The notes below the pieces were generated by a model, which saw only the letters and a program-made list of their open reading frames with translations, was not told the origin of the DNA and ran no database searches. A DNA stretch of 26,671 nucleotides, from contig JAFDHB010000029.1 in assembly GCA_019308985.1 (NCBI GenBank), positions 7,707 through 34,377 on the forward strand, read 5' to 3'. Below, piece after piece: positions 7,477-14,588 of the stretch (positions are counted from its first letter, which is position 1; every line of letters begins with the position of its first letter). The translations under genes and the position numbers were made by a program. The stretch is from Deltaproteobacteria bacterium. Its GTDB lineage: Bacteria; Desulfobacterota; DSM-4660; Desulfatiglandales; HGW-15.

Positions 7477-7526
7477 TGAAAATGCATTTTCATTCAGGCA
7501 CCCAAAAAAAATTCCCAATTGCCTGA
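7477..7526. promoter_or_regulatory. Two adjacent inverted repeats in the aacS leader
   Basis: TGAAAATGCATTTTCA (7477-7492) is a perfect 16-base palindrome only a few bases upstream of the aacS ribosome-binding site. Directly next to it, TCAGGCA (7494-7500) and TGCCTGA (7520-7526) form a second perfect inverted repeat with a 19-base spacer that contains a run of eight A. The first looks like an operator for a dimeric repressor. No regulator gene adjoins, so the protein is unknown. Confidence 0.5.
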
Positions 7527-7837
7527 TTTCTTTACCACAAGTCTCTGTGAAAAGACAAGCTCCATCAGCGAGCAACACGTAAGACCTTAACCTATGCTAG
7601 TCCCTTTTCACCCCTCTTTCACTCCTGTTTAATGCGCAAGGACCCATTATAGTCATGCTTTCGTAAAAGCCCTGGATGTAAGTTGAGTTTGCGAAGTCCT
7701 GCCTTCGGGGGCGATCAACTCTTTTGAACCTAGATCTTAGAGGTCATTTCTGTTCCATCTGAAAATTCCCTGCACCGGCACCCCGGACTCGATAAGCATG
7801 CCCCGGATCCCTGTCAAGAGGTTCAGGAACATCTCCC

Positions 7838-7866
7838 TGGATTCCCCGGTCAAGCCGGGGAATGAC
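7838..7866. repeat. ATTCC...GGAAT palindromic intergenic repeat
   Basis: TTCCCCGG (7842-7849) and CCGGGGAA (7855-7862) form an 8-base stem with a five-base loop, followed by TGACG. This is the common TGGATTCC-stem-GGAATGACG intergenic repeat seen across many proteobacteria. A degraded second copy, TTCCG-CTT-CGGAGTGAC, lies at about 7992-8008. Confidence 0.75.
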
Positions 7867-7982
7867 GACTTCGGTTCTTCTCCACCGCAACAAATGTCAT
7901 CCGCGCAATGTATATATGATGAAGGCTTTCAGCCAAGCCCATAGGGGGACGGCACAGTCAGATTCCCATTACCACGTCCAAA

Positions 7983-8018
7983 GGCGTGGGTTTCCGCTTC
8001 GGAGTGACAACCCGCGCC
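7983..8018. repeat. Strong two-tier hairpin inside element A
   Basis: GGCGTGGGTT (7983-7992) pairs with AACCCGCGCC (8009-8018), ten base pairs allowing one G-U. The loop itself contains TCCG-CTT-CGGA (7993-8003). It could fold in RNA from either strand. There is no T-run to mark it as a terminator. Confidence 0.55.
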
Positions 8019-8112
8019 CGGGGATTTGCTTTAAGGACCCGGCAGCCAAAGAGGTCTTGCCCGTTTTTTCAAGATCATATCTCAAAAAAATCCCACCGCA
8101 CATTGCGCAACG

Positions 8113-8180
8113 CAAGATTTGGTGGTTGCTCCCATGAACCCCGGGGAATCTTCTGGAAATTCATCAAACTCCAAATCTTG
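8113..8180. repeat. Separated 10-base inverted repeat inside element A
   Basis: CAAGATTTGG (8113-8122) and CCAAATCTTG (8171-8180) are perfect inverted repeats 48 bases apart. No function is evident, and they add to the structured character of this intergenic stretch. Confidence 0.45.
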
Positions 8181-8273
8181 GGTTGCCACCCCTTCACGAA
8201 ATAGATATGGTCTTGAAAAATTGGGCAACACCGGATTGGGACGACCTTTTACGGCAAAGCTGATTCTCTCTGA

Positions 8274-8292
8274 CCTGGTCCTGAGGACCAGG
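8274..8292. promoter_or_regulatory. 19-base palindrome downstream of the YkwC-like gene
   Basis: CCTGGTCCT and AGGACCAGG flank a single central G, giving perfect 9-base arms about 60 bases past the YkwC-like stop. As RNA it would be a seven-base-pair stem with a five-base loop, but no U-tract follows on the minus strand. As DNA it could be a protein-binding site. It shares the GGTCC/GGACC core of the arrays at 2625-3003. Confidence 0.4.
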
Positions 8293-8352
8293 GTTTCTAT
8301 GTTCGACTAAGGAATCCCACCTTGGCCGGAAGGTATGGTTTTTGCGGGGGCA

Positions 8353-9228
8353 TCAAGCCTTCTCGCTGAGGGATTTCACGGCCAGGTAAAGGGCCTGGGT
8401 CCCTGACCTTCCGTACCCCTGGGCCTTGACCGCGATGTAGAGCTGCTGGACCAGTGCCAGCCCCGGCAAGGAAAGCCCGACCGCGGCAGCTTCCTCCAGT
8501 GCTATCCCCATGTCCTTGATAAAGTGATCCACCATGAACCCGGGATTGAAATCGCCCCTGATTATACGAGGGCCAAGATTGTTTATGCTCCAAGAGCCGG
8601 CTGCCCCCTTCCCCACTATATCTATGACCGCCTGCTGATCAAGCCCCAGCTTCGCTGCATAGAGCAAAGATTCGCACACCGATATCATGGTCCCTGCGAC
8701 GAGGATTTGGTTACACATCTTTGTGTGCTGGCCGGATCCAGCTTCTCCCATGTAAGAGATATTTTTTCCCATTAGCTCGAACAGGGGCAACACCTGATCA
8801 AAGACTTCTCTTTTGCCCCCCACCATTATGGCCAAGGTTCCTTCTCTGGCCCCGATGTCACCACCTGAAACCGGGGCGTCCAGGCTCTCCTTCCCCTTTT
8901 CCTCGGCTTTCTTTGAGATCAGCACGGCAAGGCTTGGTTTGCTCGTGGACATGTCCACCACAATCCCATAGGGGCCCTCCGCCTTAAATATCCCTCTGTC
9001 GCCAAAATAAACCTCTTCCACGTCCCTTGGAAATCCGATCATGGTGAACACTATCTCCGACTGTGCTGCCACATCCGCAGGCGAATCGCACCAAGAAGCA
9101 CCCTTCTTGATCAGGGCCTCGGCTTTGTCTTTACTGCGGTTGAACACAAACAGCTCATGGCCTCCGTCCTGTATATGCCCAGCCATGGAGACACCCATAA
9201 CGCCTGTACCTATCCATCCTATCTTCAT
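8353..9228 (-). CDS. YkwC-like beta-hydroxyacid dehydrogenase (3-hydroxyisobutyrate / tartronate semialdehyde reductase family)
   Basis: The product is 291 residues, normal for the family, which oxidises or reduces 3-hydroxyacids with NAD(P). The Rossmann motif IGTGVMGVSM lies at residues 5-14 with NRSKDKAE after strand 2. The substrate loop is DAPVSGGDIGAREGTLAIMVGG, the catalytic lysine is in GSGQHTKMCNQ, and HFIKDMGIALEEA follows. These blocks resemble Bacillus YkwC more than GarR, so tartronate semialdehyde reductase is only one option. The start has AAAGGAG upstream. Reduction of tartronate semialdehyde to glycerate would fit the Gcl-like enzyme about 2 kb away, but the genes are on opposite strands. 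The stop codon coincides with a repeat terminus. Confidence 0.88.
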   Translation of the reverse strand: MKIGWIGTGVMGVSMAGHIQDGGHELFVFNRSKDKAEALIKKGASWCDSPADVAAQSEIVFTMIGFPRDVEEVYFGDRGIFKAEGPYGIVVDMSTSKPSLAVLISKKAEEKGKESLDAPVSGGDIGAREGTLAIMVGGKREVFDQVLPLFELMGKNISYMGEAGSGQHTKMCNQILVAGTMISVCESLLYAAKLGLDQQAVIDIVGKGAAGSWSINNLGPRIIRGDFNPGFMVDHFIKDMGIALEEAAAVGLSLPGLALVQQLYIAVKAQGYGRSGTQALYLAVKSLSEKA

Positions 9229-9434
9229 CTCCCAAGACTCCTTTCCCTAAATGCTCAGTGTATTCCTGACTCTGAGGGCAGCAGTATTCCATTTTGGCCC
9301 ATTCGTGTTGTGATGTCCACGACCTTTTGGCGAGGTTCCACGTGACGTGCAATTTTTCCTTGAACATTTAGCTGGCCTGTGAAATTGGATATAGTCGATT
9401 CTTTGGTCGAATTCACTCAATGAAGGGCTGTCTC

Positions 9435-10109
9435 ATGGTCTTCGACAGCTTTGCCCACAAATATGACCAGTGGTTCTCCACGCCCCTCGGGGCCCATGTC
9501 GATCGCCTTGAAAAGGAGTTGACCTGGAGACTTGCTGACCCCAGGCCCGGTGAAAAGGTCCTTGACGTGGGCACCGGGACCGCCAATTACCTCATGAATC
9601 TTGCTCGAATGGGCCTGGACTGCACCGGTTTAGACATCGCTCGAAACATGCTGATATACGCCAGGCAGAAATGTTTGCGGGGAGGAATCACGGCCAAACT
9701 TGTCCTTGCCAGGTCCGAAGATCTTCCCTTTCCAAGGAGTCATTTTGACCTTGTTCTTTCCGTGACGGCACTGGAATTCTCCGAGGACCCGGTAGCATCG
9801 GTAAGAGAAATGAGAAGGGTGTGCAGGCCGGGGGGGCGGATCGTCATTGGGGTGCTGAACAGATGGAGCGTATGGGCGGCTCGTCGACGCATCCTGACAT
9901 GGTTCAAGGAGACCATTTTTACCCACTGCCGCTTCTATAACTACCGTGAGATGCAAGCCCTCCTCGGCGACGTCAGCTGGGGCACCGCCGTTTTTGCCCC
10001 TCCAGGCTGCCCCTCCTGCCTATTACCCGTCTTTGAAAGATTGGAGCCTCTCTTCCAGAGGCTTCTGAAACCCTTTGGCGCCTACCTGGTTGGGGTAATG
10101 GAGGTGTAA
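9435..10109 (+). CDS. Class I SAM-dependent methyltransferase (UbiE/MenG-like fold)
   Basis: The product is about 224 residues. SAM-binding motif I is VLDVGTGTANYL at 42-53, followed by LDCTGLDIARNML, the acidic SEDLPFPRSHFDLVLSV block and the post-motif LREM-like VREMRRVCRPGGRIVIG, all of the Methyltransf_11 type. The N-terminal FDSFAHKYDQWFSTPLGAHV and the C-terminal APPGCPSCLLPVFERLEPLFQRLLKPFGAYLVG suit a subfamily of small-molecule or metal-related methyltransferases with no fixed substrate. I preferred the ATG at 9435, which has AAGGG upstream, over the ATG at 9420. Neither is strong. It lies divergent to the YkwC-like gene and about 145 bases before the IclR regulator. A relation to the acid cluster is unclear. 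Confidence 0.85.
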   Translation: MVFDSFAHKYDQWFSTPLGAHVDRLEKELTWRLADPRPGEKVLDVGTGTANYLMNLARMGLDCTGLDIARNMLIYARQKCLRGGITAKLVLARSEDLPFPRSHFDLVLSVTALEFSEDPVASVREMRRVCRPGGRIVIGVLNRWSVWAARRRILTWFKETIFTHCRFYNYREMQALLGDVSWGTAVFAPPGCPSCLLPVFERLEPLFQRLLKPFGAYLVGVMEV

Positions 10110-10183
10110 TTCTTTACACTGAGGTAAAGGATCCACCGTTCCACCATCCCCCACTAAGCCGAGCAGATTTTGCTCAATTGGTC

Positions 10184-10247
10184 TTGACAAAGACTTAAAA
10201 AGTATCTAACGTACCATATTATAGATATAAGTTTCATATTACGGAAC
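10184..10247 (+). promoter_or_regulatory. Putative promoter and IclR-type operator upstream of the iclR-family gene
   Basis: TTGACA (10184-10189) with a 17-base spacer to TAACGT (10207-10212) is a possible promoter with a weak -10. Downstream, the imperfect palindrome GTTTCATATTACGGAAC (10231-10247) resembles IclR-family sites (TTCC-n-CGGAA type). CATATTA recurs at 10214-10220 and 10235-10241. The palindrome ends only five bases before the start codon, so binding would block transcript elongation or initiation. This suggests autoregulation. Confidence 0.45.
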
Positions 10248-10252
10248 AACCT

Positions 10253-11002
10253 ATGAAATCTTTACAAAAGGCACTGGATATTATCGATATGGTCGCTGAA
10301 AGAGGGAGTGCCGGAATCAGGGACCTTTCAGCCTGGGCCGGTTTCCCCCCTGCCACCACACACAGGATCGTATCGACCTTGACGGAAAGACGTTACCTGG
10401 AACAGGACCCTCTTACGAAGAAATACTCCCTGTCTCTTCGCTTCTTGGAGCTGGGAAGCAAGGTCCAGCAGAAATTCAACCTTTTGCCTATTGCCAGACC
10501 CCAGATGGAAAGGCTGATGAGGGAGACCAGGGAAAGCGTCAACCTGGCGGTCAGGGATGGAGATGAGATGGTGTACCTGGAACAGGTCAGAAGCGATTAT
10601 GCCCTGCTCCAGTTGTTTACCAGGCCAGGAGCAAGGGTCCATTTGTATAATACCGGTGTGGGCAAGCTTTTCCTGAGCCAGATGAGCCAGAAAGAACTTG
10701 GAGAATACCTGGCTCGCACCAGACTGGTCCCTCGAACCCCTAATACGATCACAGGCAGGGATGCCCTGAAAGATGAACTGGAAATCATCCGCAGCAGAGG
10801 ATTCTCCGTGGATAACGAGGAATTCGAACAAGGAGTCAGGTGCGTGGCTTCGCTGGTATTCGATCACAGACACTTGCCCGTGGCGGCGATTTCCATTTCC
10901 GGGGCAGCGGTGCGTATCACGCCGGATGAAGTCCAACGCCTGGGACATCTGGTGAAGGAAGCTGCATTATCGATTTCCAGTAAATTGGGTTTTGAAACTT
11001 AA
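10253..11002 (+). CDS. IclR-family transcriptional regulator
   Basis: The product is 249 residues with the two usual IclR parts. An N-terminal winged helix-turn-helix covers about residues 1-65 (SLQKALDIIDMV, IRDLSAWAGFPPATTHRIVSTL, RRYLEQDPLTKKYSLSLRF). The effector-binding domain follows to the end, with the typical SVNLAVRDGDEMVYLEQV, YNTGVGKLFLS and GFSVDNEEFEQGVRCVA segments. IclR proteins often sense small organic acids such as glyoxylate or pyruvate and control adjacent catabolic genes. The carboligase gene begins 39 bases downstream, so the two are probably co-transcribed. The ribosome-binding site is poor (CGGAAC). The ligand is not predictable from the sequence. Confidence 0.93.
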   Translation: MKSLQKALDIIDMVAERGSAGIRDLSAWAGFPPATTHRIVSTLTERRYLEQDPLTKKYSLSLRFLELGSKVQQKFNLLPIARPQMERLMRETRESVNLAVRDGDEMVYLEQVRSDYALLQLFTRPGARVHLYNTGVGKLFLSQMSQKELGEYLARTRLVPRTPNTITGRDALKDELEIIRSRGFSVDNEEFEQGVRCVASLVFDHRHLPVAAISISGAAVRITPDEVQRLGHLVKEAALSISSKLGFET

Positions 11003-11041
11003 TGTTTTCATCACACATACAATATCTAGAGGAGGACAATC

Positions 11042-12826
11042 ATGCCTAAGATGACCGCAATGGACGCAGCAGCCAAAATACTTGAAAGCGAGGGGGTAAA
11101 GCATATTTTCGGGATACCTGGTGCCGGGATCCTTCCCTTTTACAGGGCTCTTCAAGATCTTGGGACCATAAAGCACATGGTCGCCAGGCACGAGGAAGGG
11201 GCGATCCACATGGCTGACGGTTATGCCAGGGCACTGGGCACAGTTGGCGTCTGCGCCGCGACATCAGGGCCGGGGGCCAGCAATTTCGTTACCGGGCTCT
11301 ACACGGCCCAGGTGGACTCAATCCCCATTTTGGCAATCACCGGCCAGAACGTCAGGGCGCAATTGGGTAGGGAGGCCTTCCAGGCGGTGGACATCGCCGA
11401 AGTGGTCAAGCCGATTACCAAGAAATCTTACTGTGTAAAAGAGGGCGCCATGGTGCCATGGGTATTTCGCGAGGCGTTCAGGATCATGAGAGAAGGACGG
11501 CCTGGGCCGGTGCTCGTCGATCTGCCCCTGGACGTGCAGAAGGAAGAAATTGAATACGACCCTGAAGCAGATGCCCCACTGCCAATCTTCAGGGCCTCAC
11601 CCAACAAGAAACAAATCTCAAAGGCGCTTGATATGCTCCTGGATGCAGAGAAACCCGTGATGTTGCTTGGCGGCGGAGTCATACTCGCTGATGCGTGTGA
11701 AGAATTCATCGCGGTGGCAGAGGCCCTTCAGATTCCTGTTGTGACCTCATACATGGGCAAGAGCGGTATACCCTGGAATCACCCCCTCATGGCCGGTCAC
11801 GTGGGCATACAGTGTAATACACCTTCGGGCAATCATGTGTTCCTCAATTCCACCCTGGTCTTCGCTGTCGGGGTCAGGTTTAATGACCGTCACACAGGAG
11901 ACGTAAAGGTTTACAAAGGTAACCGCAAGTTCATACACGTGGACGTGGACCCCGGGCAGCTCGGCAAGAATATTATGCCGGACCTGGGGATCTGTGCTGA
12001 TGCCAAGCTTACCCTTCAGGCCATGCTTGATGAAATCAAGGCGCGCAAGATCAAACCAAAGCCTGCGAACATAGAGGTCGCAAAAATTCGCACCCGGATG
12101 GAAAGGAAGACCGATTATGACAATATTCCTATCAAGCCGCAGCGGGTCTTCAAGGAGATAAACGAATTCTTCGATGATGAGACCCTGTTCGTCACCTGCA
12201 TTGGTTTGAACCAGATCTGGTCAGGGCAGTTGCAGAAGATATCCAAGCCTCGCCATTACCTGGATTGCGGTGGGGCAGGTCCCCTGGGCTGGGATTTGCC
12301 CGCCTCCATCGGCGCCAAGGTGGCAAGGCCGGACAAGCAAGTAGTGATGGTCGTAGGAGATTACGGGTTTCAATTCTGTATGGAGGAGCTTCCTGTAGCC
12401 GTCATGTACAACATACCTTTTGTCTGCATTGTACTGAACAACGGGTATCTGGGCCTGATTCGGCAGGCGGAGAAATACATTTATGATATGAACTACGAAG
12501 TACAGATATGGTATGATAGTTTGAAGATGGTGGAGAGTGCAGAGCAAGAGCAAGTAGCTGTCGCCGGCAAAGGGGTTTCCGGAGGCATATCGGTTGCTGG
12601 TCAAACCCGGCTTGAACCCGAAAACAGGGGACGAGGCTTCGACTTTGTCAAGTTTGCAGAGGCGTGCGGAACCATGGGAGAGAGGGTGACCGACCCCAAT
12701 GACCTGAAGGCGGCCTTTCAGCGGGGGATTGACTCGGGTGTACCCTATATCATCGATGTCATCCTGGAGAGGGAGACCGACTGCTCTATGGGTGTTTCCA
12801 TAGACGCCATCAAGGAATTCGAATAG
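11042..12826 (+). CDS. Glyoxylate-carboligase-like ThDP-dependent enzyme with canonical glutamate
   Basis: The product is 594 residues and aligns without gaps over the first 60 residues with E. coli Gcl (tartronate-semialdehyde synthase, which joins two glyoxylates). Shared blocks include SIPILAITGQ, FQAVDIAEVVKP, EGRPGPVLVDLPLDVQ, VKPQRVFKEIN and NNGYLGLIRQ. The ThDP/Mg signature is GDYGF at 439-443 with NN at 466-467. Two features differ from Gcl. Position 51 is Glu (ARHEEGAIHMADGY), where E. coli Gcl has Val. About 30 extra residues, rich in Gly, Ala and Glu, lie between YDSLKM and FDFVKFAEACG. The C-terminus is shorter than in E. coli. The start has GGAGG about eight bases upstream. Substrate: glyoxylate or another 2-oxoacid. 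Confidence 0.85.
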   Translation: MPKMTAMDAAAKILESEGVKHIFGIPGAGILPFYRALQDLGTIKHMVARHEEGAIHMADGYARALGTVGVCAATSGPGASNFVTGLYTAQVDSIPILAITGQNVRAQLGREAFQAVDIAEVVKPITKKSYCVKEGAMVPWVFREAFRIMREGRPGPVLVDLPLDVQKEEIEYDPEADAPLPIFRASPNKKQISKALDMLLDAEKPVMLLGGGVILADACEEFIAVAEALQIPVVTSYMGKSGIPWNHPLMAGHVGIQCNTPSGNHVFLNSTLVFAVGVRFNDRHTGDVKVYKGNRKFIHVDVDPGQLGKNIMPDLGICADAKLTLQAMLDEIKARKIKPKPANIEVAKIRTRMERKTDYDNIPIKPQRVFKEINEFFDDETLFVTCIGLNQIWSGQLQKISKPRHYLDCGGAGPLGWDLPASIGAKVARPDKQVVMVVGDYGFQFCMEELPVAVMYNIPFVCIVLNNGYLGLIRQAEKYIYDMNYEVQIWYDSLKMVESAEQEQVAVAGKGVSGGISVAGQTRLEPENRGRGFDFVKFAEACGTMGERVTDPNDLKAAFQRGIDSGVPYIIDVILERETDCSMGVSIDAIKEFE

Positions 12827-12827
12827 T

Positions 12828-13106
12828 GATGCTTCCGCAAAAACCCCATCTCCCCGCGAGACGGGATCTAGCGAGCGGCGTTGCGCTGCATCCCTGCCCC
12901 GTTAAATGGGTGGTTGTGGTACTGAATCACAGATGGAGAACGGTCCGGAAATATCATGTGTTCAACAGTATCCTGATTTTGGTTTATTTAACGGGGTAAA
13001 TCATTGCGGCGTACTCCTATGTACGCCTCATTCCTAAAGATTTGCGCGCCTTGCATCTGAAGTCTTTCCGAAAGCATCTGGATTTGAGGGTTTTTGCGAA
13101 ATCATC
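12828..13106. repeat. MITE-like intergenic element B with nested inverted repeats
   Basis: The termini GATGCTTCCGCAAAAACCC (12828-12846) and the reverse complement of 13088-13106 match at 17 of 19 positions. Nested inside is a perfect 11-base pair, CCCCGTTAAAT (12897-12907) and ATTTAACGGGG (12986-12996). A short hairpin GGCGTAC-TCCTAT-GTACGCC lies at 13008-13027, and a second internal copy of the terminal motif (CCGAAAGCATC) at 13068-13078. The left end follows the carboligase stop codon by one base. It fills most of the gap to the dehydrogenase gene, has no coding potential that I can see, and shares its ends with element A. Confidence 0.6.
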
Positions 13107-13157
13107 GATAGTATGACGGATGCCCGGGGGTGATGTAATATCCCATCTGAATAACTA

Positions 13158-13188
13158 CCTTGCTCCGGATGTAGACGGCCGGGCAAGG
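13158..13188 (+). promoter_or_regulatory. Leader hairpin upstream of the iron alcohol dehydrogenase gene
   Basis: CCTTGCTCCGG (13158-13168) pairs with CCGGGCAAGG (13179-13188) through ten base pairs with one bulged T and a ten-base loop. It lies about 55 bases before the start codon and is not followed by a T-run, so it is more likely a leader structure or mRNA-stability element than a terminator. Confidence 0.45.
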
Positions 13189-13243
13189 GCCAACTAAAAT
13201 CTAGTTTCGCATACTCATTACGATTTCGAGGAGGAAAAGGGCT

Positions 13244-14527
13244 ATGACGGATCTAAAAGAAAGGGCTTCGGCAGTACTGAAGGAGTTTAAGGGAGAAAAC
13301 TATGCCTTTGGCAGCGGTGTCCTGGACGATGGGCCCGGGAAATTTGCCGCTGAACTTGGTAAGAAGGCGCTCTTTATTGGGCCTATTGAGTTCTCCTGGT
13401 TTCAGCCTATAAAGGAAAGTATCTTGAAATCACTTGAAAAGGCGGGCGTGGAAGTGGTGGACATAGCCAGGTCTGCAGCACCCAATGCGCCCTTTGTGGA
13501 TGTCTACCGCATCCACAGCCACATAGTACACAAGAAGCCTGACGTGCTGGTGGTAGGAGACGGAGGCTCCGGCATTGATGCCACAAAGGCGGCAGCCACA
13601 TTGGCTACACTGGGTGACATAGAACCCGAAATCGACCCCTTTTTCGGGGTCGGTCAGGTCACCAAGGTGTGCCAATCTTCGGGAAGGACTATAATGCCTG
13701 TTGTTGCCGTGATGATGGCCGCGAGTTCAGGCGCACACCTGACAAAATACTCCAATATCACCGACCCCGTGGCAGGGCAAAAGAAGCTGATCGTTGATGA
13801 AGCAATAATACCCCCGCGGGCCGTGTTTGATTACGATGTCACCGCCACCCAGCCCATGAGCCTCACCCTTGACGGGGGCCTGGACGGTATAGCCCACTGC
13901 ATGGAGGTCTACTTTGGGGCGTTCGAGGACATAAGAGACCGGGCTCGCCAGGTGGCAGAGCTTGGGCTCGAGGTAATCATACAGGGTCTCACCCGCATCA
14001 AGAAGGATCAATCCGATATGGAGGCGAGGACCCTTCTCGGCCTTGGAACCGACCTCGGCGGATACGCCATCATGATAGGGGGGACCTCCGGTGCCCACTT
14101 GACCAGCTTTTCACTGGTTGACGTACTGAGCCATGGCAGGGCATGCGCGTTGATGAACCCCTATTATACCGTATTCTTTGCTCCCGCCATTGAAGAGCAG
14201 CTAAGGGTTATCGGCGAAATCTACAAGAAATACGGTTACATAAAAGAAGATCTCAGCTCACTTTCTGGTCGAGATCTGGGCCTGGCGGTTGCCCGCGGAA
14301 TGGTTGCTTTCAGCAGGTTCCTGGATTTTCCGACCTGCCTCAAGGATGTTGAGGGCATCAAAAAGGATCATATCACCAGGGCCCTCACGGCTGCCAAGGA
14401 CCCGCAGCTTGATATGAAGCTCAGGAACATGCCGGTCCCCCTGAATGCCGATCTGGTAGATGAATACATGAAGCCCATTCTCGAAGCTGCATGGGACGGG
14501 GACTTTGAAAAGATAAAAACCATGTAG
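13244..14527 (+). CDS. Iron-containing alcohol dehydrogenase
   Basis: The product is 427 residues, a group III iron-dependent NAD(P) alcohol dehydrogenase. The nucleotide loop reads VVGDGGSGIDATKAAA, a variant of the usual GGGSxxDxAK. Likely metal ligands are D214 and H218 in GGLDGIAHCME, with H285 and H297 in GTSGAHLTSFSLVDVLSHGRA. The spacing of the last two differs by two from E. coli FucO, so the exact third ligand is uncertain. The family interconverts aldehydes or 2-oxo/semialdehyde groups with alcohols. The ribosome-binding site GAGGAGG is strong. It follows element B and precedes larA by about 60 bases, so it probably starts a unit with larA and the thiamine-binding gene. Substrate unknown; a semialdehyde is plausible from context. 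Confidence 0.92.
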   Translation: MTDLKERASAVLKEFKGENYAFGSGVLDDGPGKFAAELGKKALFIGPIEFSWFQPIKESILKSLEKAGVEVVDIARSAAPNAPFVDVYRIHSHIVHKKPDVLVVGDGGSGIDATKAAATLATLGDIEPEIDPFFGVGQVTKVCQSSGRTIMPVVAVMMAASSGAHLTKYSNITDPVAGQKKLIVDEAIIPPRAVFDYDVTATQPMSLTLDGGLDGIAHCMEVYFGAFEDIRDRARQVAELGLEVIIQGLTRIKKDQSDMEARTLLGLGTDLGGYAIMIGGTSGAHLTSFSLVDVLSHGRACALMNPYYTVFFAPAIEEQLRVIGEIYKKYGYIKEDLSSLSGRDLGLAVARGMVAFSRFLDFPTCLKDVEGIKKDHITRALTAAKDPQLDMKLRNMPVPLNADLVDEYMKPILEAAWDGDFEKIKTM

Positions 14528-14588
14528 GCCCTTCGGACCCTGCCTTTTTCAGGTTAGGGGGATGTGGCCAGAAGAGAGGGTTGAATCC

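Larger units (their letters stand above)
7655..8355. repeat. MITE-like intergenic element A with convergent terminal repeats
   Basis: The left end ATGCTTTCGTAAAAGCCC (7655-7672) and the right end (8337-8355, minus strand TGATGCCCCCGCAAAAACC) are related inverted termini. Both match the ends of element B at 12828-13106 in the same convergent orientation. The TGA of the right terminus is the stop codon of the YkwC-like gene. The roughly 700 bases between contain no convincing gene but hold a REP unit, a strong hairpin and other inverted repeats listed separately. Bases 7527-7654 to the left show nothing that I recognise. No transposase is present, and calling it one element is inference. Confidence 0.5.

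Noticed and set aside
8353..8593. Antisense or alternative-frame ORFs over the YkwC-like gene
   Set aside because: The dehydrogenase frame keeps all family motifs, while the other frames have no recognisable features.
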